NCBI GenBank assembly: GCA_937902995.1
Contig: CALEKY010000145.1
Span: 1-13,312, forward strand
Direction of reading: 5' to 3'
Source: an uncultured Sinobacteraceae bacterium
GTDB taxonomy: Bacteria; Pseudomonadota; Gammaproteobacteria; Steroidobacterales; Steroidobacteraceae
Length of the DNA stretch: 13,312 nucleotides
Shown: positions 8,901 to 13,312 of the stretch, piece by piece
Numbering within the stretch: the stretch's first letter is position 1
Layout of the letters: every line of letters starts with the position of its first letter
Notes under the pieces: model-generated
Seen by the model: only the letters and a program-made list of their open reading frames with translations
Database searches by the model: none
What the model was told of the DNA's origin: nothing
Program-made: the position numbers and the translations under genes

Positions 8901-9160
8901 AGGGATTCACGCTACACAAATTCCAAAACGGTGAGTGGGGACCTCCGCAAGGAAACCTGCTCGACCACACACCGCTGGAGCTGGGGCCGCGAGTCTCCTT
9001 TTGGGGCGCTTCCGAATACCTAAGCACACTTCATGAGCTCGCGGCACGTTTGGAGCTCGACCCGTTGGAATGCGCCAAGAAATTTGGTGTGGTGGAGCTT
9101 ATTCCGAACCTCCAAGGATGGGGCTATCACGCCTCTTTGGGTTTCACACTTCGGAAATAG
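5918..9160 (+). CDS. cas3: Cas2-Cas3 fusion nuclease-helicase, type I-F
   Basis: A 1080-residue fusion typical of type I-F. Residues 1-83 are the Cas2 domain (NVLLVSQCSKRAL ... CHWIRGRDHSELIWIVGDARRF). The HD nuclease follows, with LFHDIGK (H123, D124) and SHH at 218-220. The superfamily 2 helicase has Walker A ASTGCGKT (421-428), the DEVD box (578-581), SSAT (608-611) and motif VI QLAGRVRRHR (853-862). It serves in adaptation with Cas1 and, when recruited by a DNA-bound Csy complex, unwinds and degrades the target. The GTG start at 5918 overlaps the cas1 stop and puts NVLLVSQCS at the N-terminus as in homologues. All motifs are intact. Its TAG stop lies inside a degenerate CRISPR repeat (9153-9180). 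Confidence 0.97.
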   Translation: MNVLLVSQCSKRALAETRRILDQFAERRGERTWQTTITEQGLNTLRRLLKKTARKNTAVACHWIRGRDHSELIWIVGDARRFNAHGAVPTNTTTRDVLRRTAENDWHRVEDIRLLATMASLFHDIGKANRAFQAKLRSQSNGADAYRHEWVSLRIFEAFVGGDSDERWLQRLNDPAQLNDDSWFNRIVRDGIAQKATSPFARGKLPPLAQVVGWLIVSHHRLPYPRSGVKREAFDYLPACIVAEWSAPREGANDDEKTACWTFDRGLPFASADWRRRVSECAKSILARPQLIVRAAEFLKDPYVMHLSRLVLMLADHYYSSQDSTARYGDPDFPLYANTDRKTGRCKQRLDEHLIGVASNARRLSRVLPRLERELPRIARHQGFKRRATQDEFRWQDKAFDLAVSLQRRSAEQGFFGVNMASTGCGKTLANGRIMYGLSDPQRGARFSIALGLRTLTLQTGDAYRERLGLGDDDLAVLVGGAIRELIESTRSSDSLERSGSESAADLLFENTYVHFESSLDVGPLQRWLSTSPSVNKLVNAPVLVCTIDHLVPATEGTRGGHQIAPLLRLLTSDLVLDEVDDFDLDDLPALSRLVHWAGVFGSRVLLSSATLSPAIVQGLFDAYREGRMIYQRHRGERPALSICCAWFDEFSCEAACHESPETFARQHQSFVEKRIVALRRKMPRRRAKIAPIELSAKQREELYAPLARWLSHRIVELHDRHHVSDEVTKKRTSIGLVRFANIDPLIEVAREIAFHGAPTSTRFHVCVYHARHPLLMRSKIEQRLDMLLRRHPRPSSTRDPFLDQWEVRLALEGEEEDDQIFVVLASPVAEVGRDHDYDWAIVEPSSMRSIIQLAGRVRRHRPGLAGEANIYLMDRNLRGLANQEIAFIHPGFEAKDYRLESHALGEILEESQLEPLDSVPRIAERESLQPTRNLADLEHRRLRALMLGEGERLSIDLWWKTPVHLSSALQVAQQFRKGPPTETFALLPDDDANEGFTLHKFQNGEWGPPQGNLLDHTPLELGPRVSFWGASEYLSTLHELAARLELDPLECAKKFGVVELIPNLQGWGYHASLGFTLRK

Positions 9161-9180
9161 CTGCCTATTCGGCAGTGAAT
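9153..9180 (-). repeat. Degenerate I-F CRISPR repeat (downstream repeat of the mini-array)
   Basis: On the minus strand this 28-mer begins ATTCACTGCCGAATAGGCAG, against the typical I-F repeat GTTCACTGCCGTATAGGCAG (2 differences in 20). The Csy4 stem CTGCC/GGCAG (9175-9171 and 9165-9161) is perfect. The last 8 bases (CTATTTCC instead of CTAAGAAA) have diverged. That part would not enter the mature guide. It overlaps the cas3 stop codon (TAG 9158-9160). The true array repeat lies outside this window, so the comparison is to remembered I-F repeats. Confidence 0.85.
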
Positions 9181-9210
9181 GAACCAATACGATCAATGAC
9201 AATTTCTAAG
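9161..9210 (-). ncRNA. crRNA-like regulatory RNA (CreR/Cas-R-like), predicted mature 50-nt form
   Basis: Cas6f cleavage 3' of each repeat hairpin would release a 50-nt guide from the minus strand: an 8-nt 5' handle CUUAGAAA (9210-9203; usual handle CUAAGAAA), a 22-nt guide (9202-9181) and a 20-nt 3' hairpin (9180-9161). An ordinary I-F crRNA is 60 nt with a 32-nt guide. The guide matches the site at 9228-9249 upstream of csy1 at 17 of 22 bases, with a proper PAM. By analogy with known cas-regulating crRNA-like RNAs, it would direct the Csy complex to bind without destroying its own promoter region, lowering csy expression when complex is plentiful and releasing it when complex is titrated or inhibited. 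Seen: repeats, match, PAM. Inferred: transcription, processing and repression. A CreTA-type antitoxin RNA is the alternative. Confidence 0.75.
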
Positions 9211-9230
9211 CTACCTATGCGGCAGTCGAA
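9203..9230 (-). repeat. Degenerate I-F CRISPR repeat (upstream repeat of the mini-array)
   Basis: On the minus strand this 28-mer begins TTCGACTGCCGCATAGGTAG and ends CTTAGAAA. Against a typical I-F repeat the stem is CTGCC/GGTAG, which still pairs through one G-U wobble, and the 5' handle differs at one base. The first five bases have changed most (TTCGA against GTTCA). This repeat supplies the 5' handle of the predicted guide. Its first three bases (9230-9228) double as the PAM-distal end of the target site. Confidence 0.85.
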
Positions 9231-9251
9231 TAAAAACTATCAAAGACAAGG
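9228..9251 (-). promoter_or_regulatory. Self-target site (protospacer plus CC PAM) upstream of csy1
   Basis: Minus strand: PAM CC at 9251-9250, then a 22-base protospacer 9249-9228. Compared with the pseudo-spacer at 9202-9181, positions 1-5, 7-11, 13-14, 16-17 and 20-22 match. Mismatches are at 6, 12, 15, 18 and 19. Positions 6, 12 and 18 are the bases kinked out of the hybrid in I-E and I-F complexes and do not contribute to pairing. The seed is therefore effectively perfect. The site lies 128 bases upstream of the csy1 ATG, in the AT-rich stretch where the csy1 promoter is expected. A bound complex there would block either the csy1 promoter or the predicted antisense promoter. Confidence 0.75.
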
Positions 9252-9255
9252 GTGA

Positions 9256-9285
9256 AATATACCTGTGAAGCGCGGTAGCCTACAA
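9256..9285 (-). promoter_or_regulatory. Candidate promoter of the crRNA-like RNA
   Basis: On the minus strand, TTGTAG (9285-9280), 18 bases, TATATT (9261-9256; five of six match TATAAT). Transcription would start near 9249 and run through the target site, repeat 9230-9203, the pseudo-spacer and repeat 9180-9153. The -35 is weak. If real, the target overlaps this transcription start, so the RNA could also limit itself. I could not find a clear sigma-70 promoter for csy1 on the plus strand. Confidence 0.35.
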
Positions 9286-9291
9286 GAGCGC

Positions 9292-9310
9292 GACAGGGCT
9301 GCCCCCTGTC
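9292..9310. other. Perfect 7-bp hairpin in the csy1 leader
   Basis: GACAGGG (9292-9298) and CCCTGTC (9304-9310) around a 5-base loop, 69 bases before the csy1 ATG. No T-run follows on either strand, so it is not a plain terminator. It could shape the csy1 leader or the 5' part of an antisense transcript. Role unknown. Confidence 0.5.
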
Positions 9311-9378
9311 CGCGGAGCACAACGCACAAGATCAAAACGTGCAGGACCTGCGGCCCAATAACGAGAAGGATTCACTAC

Positions 9379-10680
9379 ATGACAGCTCCCGAGTCCTCCG
9401 GAATTACCGTTTGGCGAGATCGTATCAAGGCCTTCATAGCCGAACGCCTGAACACAAAGCTTGAGACTCTCAAGGAAACCAACTCGAAGAAGCGAGAGGA
9501 ACTCTTAGCAGCGCATGAGCCATCCGCATGGATCGCCGATGCAGCTCGGCGCGCACAGCAAATTCAATTGGCGACGCACACGCTTAAACCGCTACATCCG
9601 GATGCTCGGGGTACGAACCTCCACGTCTCTGAGTTCATTGAGGACAGTTCGGAGTTCATCGGAACGCATAGTTTGAAAGGTGATCTCGTTAGTGATGTCG
9701 TCGGCAATGCCGCTGCTCTCGACGTCTACAAGTTTTTGTCGCTCGAGCGCGAAGGGAAAAAACTACTGGATCAACTCGTGGCTAAAGATCCGGAAGCCGT
9801 TGCCGCTCTATCGGACGATCCGGCTCAAGCAAATGCGTGGGCAGAAGCGTTCGCTGCGATCAAGGAGATCAAAGGGAAACCTGCATCCCACACGCTCGCA
9901 AAACAGCTTTACTTTCCATTACCCGAGGGCGGCTATCACCTGCTCGCGCCGCTATTCCCGACCTCGCTGGTTCACGCTGTCCAACAAAGAATTCGCGAGG
10001 ACCGCTTCGGCGAAGCGGCAAGAGCAGCACGATCGGCGCGACAGCAAGGCGAACCGTACAGGCATGGATTTCGGGAGTATCCCGAACTGGCCATTCAAAA
10101 GTTTGGCGGTACCAAACCGCAAAACATCAGCCAACTGAACAGCGAACGCCGAGGAGAAAACTGGCTTCTTCCATCGAAACCGCCGACGTGGCGCAGTTCT
10201 TCCGTTCGACCGCCATTCAACGTTCGTTCGGTTTTCGCCGGACCGCTCACTACGACGCGAAGCATGCGAGATGCGGTCAAGCAGCTACGCGAGTTCCTGA
10301 AAAGGACGGCGCATAACAATGTCTTTATTCGGGAGGCACGAGCTCGCCTCGTCGCGGAGATCTGCGACCAAGTGCATCACTACGCAGCGATGCTTCGTGA
10401 GCTCGAGCCGGCTTGGAGCAATGATGAGCGGTGTCAACTGCATGAATCCGAGCAACTATGGCTCGATCCCGGACGAGCGCTTGCCGACGAGGCATTCAAG
10501 GCCAGGAGGACGTTGGGGCATTGGCAGTTGGAGGTTAGTCAGCGGTTCGCGAACTGGCTGAACTCGGCCATATCGAGCGATCGTATACGTTTGGGAGAAG
10601 ATGAAGCGGCGCAGTGGACAACAGACCTGTACTCGGAACTTCGTCTCTTCAGGGAGGTGCTGGAAAATGAGCCTGCCTGA
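9379..10680 (+). CDS. csy1: Csy1 (Cas8f), large subunit of the type I-F interference complex
   Basis: A 433-residue protein (P. aeruginosa Csy1 has 434). It binds the crRNA 5' handle with Csy2 and reads the PAM. Conserved blocks include LVSDVVGNAAALDVYKFLSL (103-122), the LAKQLYFPLP region with YHLLAPLFPTSLVHAV (173-201), and QKFGGTKPQNISQLNSERRG (240-259). N110, K246, N249 and R258 correspond, with an offset of one, to residues recalled as PAM contacts or DNA wedge (N111, K247, N250, R259) in P. aeruginosa. The ATG at 9379 has AGAAGGA 8 bases upstream. The frame stays open back to GTG 9265, but that 38-residue extension is Arg/Cys rich and absent from homologues. The gene begins the csy operon, separated from cas3 by the mini-array region, and overlaps csy2 by 14 bases. 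Confidence 0.95.
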   Translation: MTAPESSGITVWRDRIKAFIAERLNTKLETLKETNSKKREELLAAHEPSAWIADAARRAQQIQLATHTLKPLHPDARGTNLHVSEFIEDSSEFIGTHSLKGDLVSDVVGNAAALDVYKFLSLEREGKKLLDQLVAKDPEAVAALSDDPAQANAWAEAFAAIKEIKGKPASHTLAKQLYFPLPEGGYHLLAPLFPTSLVHAVQQRIREDRFGEAARAARSARQQGEPYRHGFREYPELAIQKFGGTKPQNISQLNSERRGENWLLPSKPPTWRSSSVRPPFNVRSVFAGPLTTTRSMRDAVKQLREFLKRTAHNNVFIREARARLVAEICDQVHHYAAMLRELEPAWSNDERCQLHESEQLWLDPGRALADEAFKARRTLGHWQLEVSQRFANWLNSAISSDRIRLGEDEAAQWTTDLYSELRLFREVLENEPA

Positions 10681-11626
10681 ACCTTCGGCCCTGTTGATTC
10701 TTCCGCGACTACGCATCCAGAACGCGAATGCTATTTCGAGCCCGCTGACATGGGGGTTTCCGGCGCCGACCGCATTCACGGGATTCGTGCATGCTCTTTC
10801 TCGGCGCTTGTCCGCTCAGATGGACTTGACGCTCGACGGTGTGGCGATTGTGTGTCATCGCTTCGACCCTCAAGTGACGCAGCCCGCTGGTCGACGCACC
10901 TACGTCTTCAATCTCACGCGAAGTCCGCTCGACAAGGACGGCAGCACTGCGGCAATCGTCGAAGAAGGACGAGCCCATCTGGAAGTCACGCTCGTCATTG
11001 GAGCTCGGGGTGCCGCGCTGTATAGCGGGATGGAGCACAAAAGCATCGCCGACGATGCCTGGAATGCCGCAATGACCATGCGGATCGCCGGCGGCAGCAT
11101 CATGCCTTCGGTCGACCCAAAGAAGGCGGGGCGCCGGGCTGAACTCGTCGAATGGCTGGATACTCGAGAGCAACAACGTGCGATTACGCGCAAGATTTCG
11201 CGGATGCTCGTCCCCGGCTTCGCATTGGTGAGTCGTGAAGCGCGACTGAGGCAACACGTGGAATGGCTGCGCCGTTCGGATCCGAGTGCTACGTCGATTG
11301 ACGCGTTGTTGGATCTTTCCCGCTTGAACTTCGAACCGCCGGCTGATGGTGCGCCGGAATGGACGATCCGTTCGAAGACAGGGTGGCTGGTGCCGATACC
11401 GGTCGGTTACGCGGGAGTCTCGCCGCTCTACCCTCCGGGCGAAGTCATGAATGCTCGCGATCGAACAGTTCCGTTTCGATTTGTCGAAAGCTTGCTCAGC
11501 CTGGGCGAGTGGATCAGTCCGCATCGTGTCGAAAACATCTGCGATTTGCTTTGGTATCACCAGTCAGATCCAGATCGCGGAATTTACCGCGTCACGACTC
11601 CTGCCTATTCCACCAGACTTACCTGA
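10667..11626 (+). CDS. csy2: Csy2 (Cas5f) subunit of the type I-F interference complex
   Basis: A 319-residue Cas5-type protein, near the usual length of about 320-330. It caps the 5' handle of the crRNA together with Csy1. The N-terminus SALLILPRLRIQNANAISSP and LTWGFPAPTAFTGFVHAL (27-44) form the characteristic RAMP-like beginning of Cas5f. Later conserved parts include SIMPSVDP and GWLVPIPVGYAGVSPLYPPG. The ATG at 10667 lies inside the end of csy1 (14-base overlap), with GGGAGG about 9 bases upstream, so translation is coupled. The gene is followed 14 bases later by csy3. No damage is seen. Confidence 0.95.
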   Translation: MSLPEPSALLILPRLRIQNANAISSPLTWGFPAPTAFTGFVHALSRRLSAQMDLTLDGVAIVCHRFDPQVTQPAGRRTYVFNLTRSPLDKDGSTAAIVEEGRAHLEVTLVIGARGAALYSGMEHKSIADDAWNAAMTMRIAGGSIMPSVDPKKAGRRAELVEWLDTREQQRAITRKISRMLVPGFALVSREARLRQHVEWLRRSDPSATSIDALLDLSRLNFEPPADGAPEWTIRSKTGWLVPIPVGYAGVSPLYPPGEVMNARDRTVPFRFVESLLSLGEWISPHRVENICDLLWYHQSDPDRGIYRVTTPAYSTRLT

Positions 11627-11640
11627 AGAGGATGCGAACA

Positions 11641-12690
11641 ATGGCTCAAAAGAACACAGTAGAAAAAATCTCGCTGACGACTGCGTCCGTTCTGGCATTC
11701 GAACGTAAGCTCGACCCTTCAGACGGTTTGTTTTTTGCGGGGCGATGGGACAGGCGCGACGACTCGGATCATTGGGAGCCGGTGCGTGTCACAGAGAAAT
11801 CGGTGCGGGGAACGATCTCGAATCGCCTCAAGACCAAGGATGCCGATCCAGCGAAATTGGACGCATCCATTCAGTCGCCGAATCTCCAGACCGTGGACGT
11901 GGCGAACCTTCCTCCGAATGCAGATACGCTCAAAGTGTGGTTCACATTGCGCGTTCTAGGCGGTGTAGGAACTCCGTCAGCCTGCAACAACGCTGCCTAT
12001 CAAGCGAAGTTGTCCGAAACAGTTCGACAATACCGGTCTGAGCAAGGGTTTATCGAACTCGCAAGGCGATATGCAAGTAACATTGCGAATGCACGGTTCT
12101 TGTGGCGCAATCGTGTCGGAGCCGAAGCCGTAGAAGTGCGGGTCAAGCAACTCCAAGGAGGCGCTCCTGTCGCAAGTTGGACCTTCAATGCGCTGGAGTA
12201 CAGCTTGAAGGAATTTAGCAACAACGAGGAAATCTCTGGTCTTGCGTCGGCCATTGCGTCCGGCCTCTCTGGCGACGATAGCCACGTCCTTCTCGAGATT
12301 ACGGCATTTGCGCGAATCGGCGATGGTCAAGAAGTTTTCCCGTCGCAGGAGCTGATTCTGGATCGGGGCGAAAAGAAGGGGCAAAAAAGCAAGACGCTGT
12401 ACAGTATTGATGGAGTCGCCGGGATGCACTCGCAGAAACTCGGTAATGCACTTCGCACGATCGACACTTGGTACGACGGCCACGAGGAATTTGGTCCGAT
12501 CGCGGTGGAGCCGTACGGATCTGTCACGTCGCAAGGAAGGGCGTATCGTCAGCCAAAGCAGAAGATGGATTTCTACAGCCTCCTTGATGCTTGGGTGTTG
12601 AAAGGCATTGCTCCTCCAATCGAGCAGCAGCATTACGTGATGGCAACGCTCATCCGAGGCGGCGTATTCGGAGAGGCAGAGGAGAAATGA
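11641..12690 (+). CDS. csy3: Csy3 (Cas7f) backbone subunit of the type I-F interference complex
   Basis: A 349-residue Cas7-type protein that polymerises along the crRNA guide (six copies on a 32-nt guide). The match to the family is extensive: LTTASVLAFERKLDPSDG (12-29), VRGTISNRLKTKD, DPAKLDASIQSPNLQTVDVA, FARIGDGQEVFPSQELILD and the end GGVFGEAEEK. The start at 11641 has AGAGGA 8 bases upstream; an in-frame ATG at 11632 overlaps that ribosome site and is disfavoured. A shortened guide of 22 nt, as in the crRNA-like RNA between cas3 and csy1, would be expected to carry fewer copies of this subunit. Confidence 0.97.
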   Translation: MAQKNTVEKISLTTASVLAFERKLDPSDGLFFAGRWDRRDDSDHWEPVRVTEKSVRGTISNRLKTKDADPAKLDASIQSPNLQTVDVANLPPNADTLKVWFTLRVLGGVGTPSACNNAAYQAKLSETVRQYRSEQGFIELARRYASNIANARFLWRNRVGAEAVEVRVKQLQGGAPVASWTFNALEYSLKEFSNNEEISGLASAIASGLSGDDSHVLLEITAFARIGDGQEVFPSQELILDRGEKKGQKSKTLYSIDGVAGMHSQKLGNALRTIDTWYDGHEEFGPIAVEPYGSVTSQGRAYRQPKQKMDFYSLLDAWVLKGIAPPIEQQHYVMATLIRGGVFGEAEEK

Positions 12691-12693
12691 TCC

Positions 12694-13257
12694 ATGGATC
12701 ACTACGTAGACGTGCGAGCTTTGTCCGATCCGGAGATCAGCGCTGCCCATGTCTTGAATGTCGTTGCTAACAAACTTCACTCGGCGCTCGTTGCCATGCG
12801 CTCGAACGATATTGGGGTGAGTTTCCCGGGATTTAGCCTTGAACCGGTCAGTCTTGGTAACACCCTGCGTCTCCATGGACGGAAGGACCGCCTGGCGGAT
12901 CTGCTCGATACAGGATTCTTACATTTGCTCAAGGACTACATTCAAGTGAGTGACATTAGTCCTGTTCCGGAAGATGCTGTGCATCGAGTGGTGCGCAGGG
13001 TTCAGGTCGACAGTAGCGTCGACCGGATTCGTAGACGTCAGATGCGACGCCACGGTTGGACCGAGGAAGAAGCTCGGAGACGGATTTCAGACTCCGCCGA
13101 GCGCCGGCTGCAGCTCCCATACCTTCGAATGAGAAGCGGCAGCACGGGTCGACCTTTCCGGTTGTTCATTGAGCATAAGGAATGCCGTTCGACTCCCATC
13201 GTTGGCGAGTTCAACTCCTACGGGCTTAGTACGACGGCAACCGTGCCGTGGTTCTGA
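12694..13257 (+). CDS. cas6f: Csy4 (Cas6f) CRISPR RNA endoribonuclease
   Basis: A 187-residue protein, equal in length to P. aeruginosa Csy4 and starting MDHYVDVR as it does. It cuts the repeat transcript at the base of the hairpin and stays bound to the 3' stem-loop. The catalytic histidine H29 (NKLHSAL) and serine S148 in MRSGSTGRPFRLFI are at the same positions as in the well-studied enzyme. The Arg-rich helix RIRRRQMRRH (111-120), which lies in the RNA major groove, is intact. The C-terminus VPWF is typical. The start lies 3 bases after the csy3 stop, with GAGGAG about 9 bases upstream. It should accept the CTGCC/GGCAG stems of the degenerate repeats at 9153-9230. Confidence 0.97.
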   Translation: MDHYVDVRALSDPEISAAHVLNVVANKLHSALVAMRSNDIGVSFPGFSLEPVSLGNTLRLHGRKDRLADLLDTGFLHLLKDYIQVSDISPVPEDAVHRVVRRVQVDSSVDRIRRRQMRRHGWTEEEARRRISDSAERRLQLPYLRMRSGSTGRPFRLFIEHKECRSTPIVGEFNSYGLSTTATVPWF

Positions 13258-13312
13258 CCCTTTTTCGCCTAGGTGCTGCCGCGGCCTTGTAAAACAAGGA
13301 GTTGCGGCAGCC
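13258..13312 (+). promoter_or_regulatory. Start of the probable CRISPR leader, with a nested inverted repeat
   Basis: Directly after csy4, TGACCCTTTTTCGCC resembles the ACCCTTTTTT start of I-F leaders downstream of csy4. A nested dyad follows: outer arms GCTGCCGC (13275-13282) and GCGGCAGC (13304-13311), inner arms CCTTGT (13285-13290) and ACAAGG (13294-13299) around AAA. No full repeat is reached before the window ends, so the array is expected to the right. The dyad might instead be a terminator whose T-tract lies outside the window. Confidence 0.5.

Noticed and set aside
9265..9378. Extended Csy1 starting at GTG 9265.
   Set aside because: The ATG at 9379 has a well-spaced AGAAGGA and gives 433 residues, equal to homologues within one; the extension is not conserved in the family as I recall it.
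13283..13310. Second possible target of the pseudo-spacer: CC followed by TTGT after csy4.
   Set aside because: Only the first four guide positions match consecutively and the rest does not follow the flipped-base pattern; the match is explained by the local palindrome.

Overview
The window reads as chromosomal DNA from a GC-moderate gammaproteobacterium. The Cas proteins match the Pseudomonas-type I-F set almost residue for residue, for example identical-length Csy4 and the Csy3 C-terminus GGVFGEAEEK. The flanking genes (ECF41-type sigma factor, M61-type peptidase end, TonB-dependent receptor end) would suit a Xanthomonadales-like or related lineage; this placement is inference.

Left part (1-3630) is a patch of partly decayed genes. 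It holds the 3' end of an M61-family peptidase, and a minus-strand ECF41 sigma / AhpD-like / cupin cluster whose sigma gene carries a frameshift. Two well-formed ECF41-type promoters, both TGTCACA-16 bp-CGTC, precede the sigma gene and the AhpD-like gene. A 3' remnant of a TonB receptor, a short membrane protein that looks truncated, and an inverted-repeat-rich gap follow. Next come an intact Mrr-like restriction endonuclease (3629-4531) and a 412-bp gap.

Right part (4944-13312) is a complete type I-F (Csy) CRISPR-Cas locus on the plus strand: cas1, cas2-cas3 fusion, csy1 (cas8f), csy2 (cas5f), csy3 (cas7f), csy4 (cas6f), then the start of a probable leader. All key catalytic motifs are present. 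The CRISPR array itself is not in the window.

The main discovery candidate lies in the 218-bp gap between cas3 and csy1. On the minus strand there are two degenerate I-F repeats (9203-9230 and 9153-9180) around a 22-nt pseudo-spacer (9181-9202). This pseudo-spacer matches, at 17 of 22 positions, a site only 25 bp away (9228-9249). That site has a correct 5'-CC PAM and lies upstream of csy1. Mismatches fall at spacer positions 6, 12 and 18, the bases flipped out in Class 1 crRNA-DNA hybrids, plus PAM-distal 15 and 19. This has the form of a crRNA-like RNA that would guide the Csy complex to repress its own csy operon (CreR/Cas-R-like autoregulation), or less likely a CreTA-type addiction unit. 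The upstream repeat keeps the 5' handle and the downstream repeat keeps the Csy4 hairpin, while the dispensable ends have decayed.
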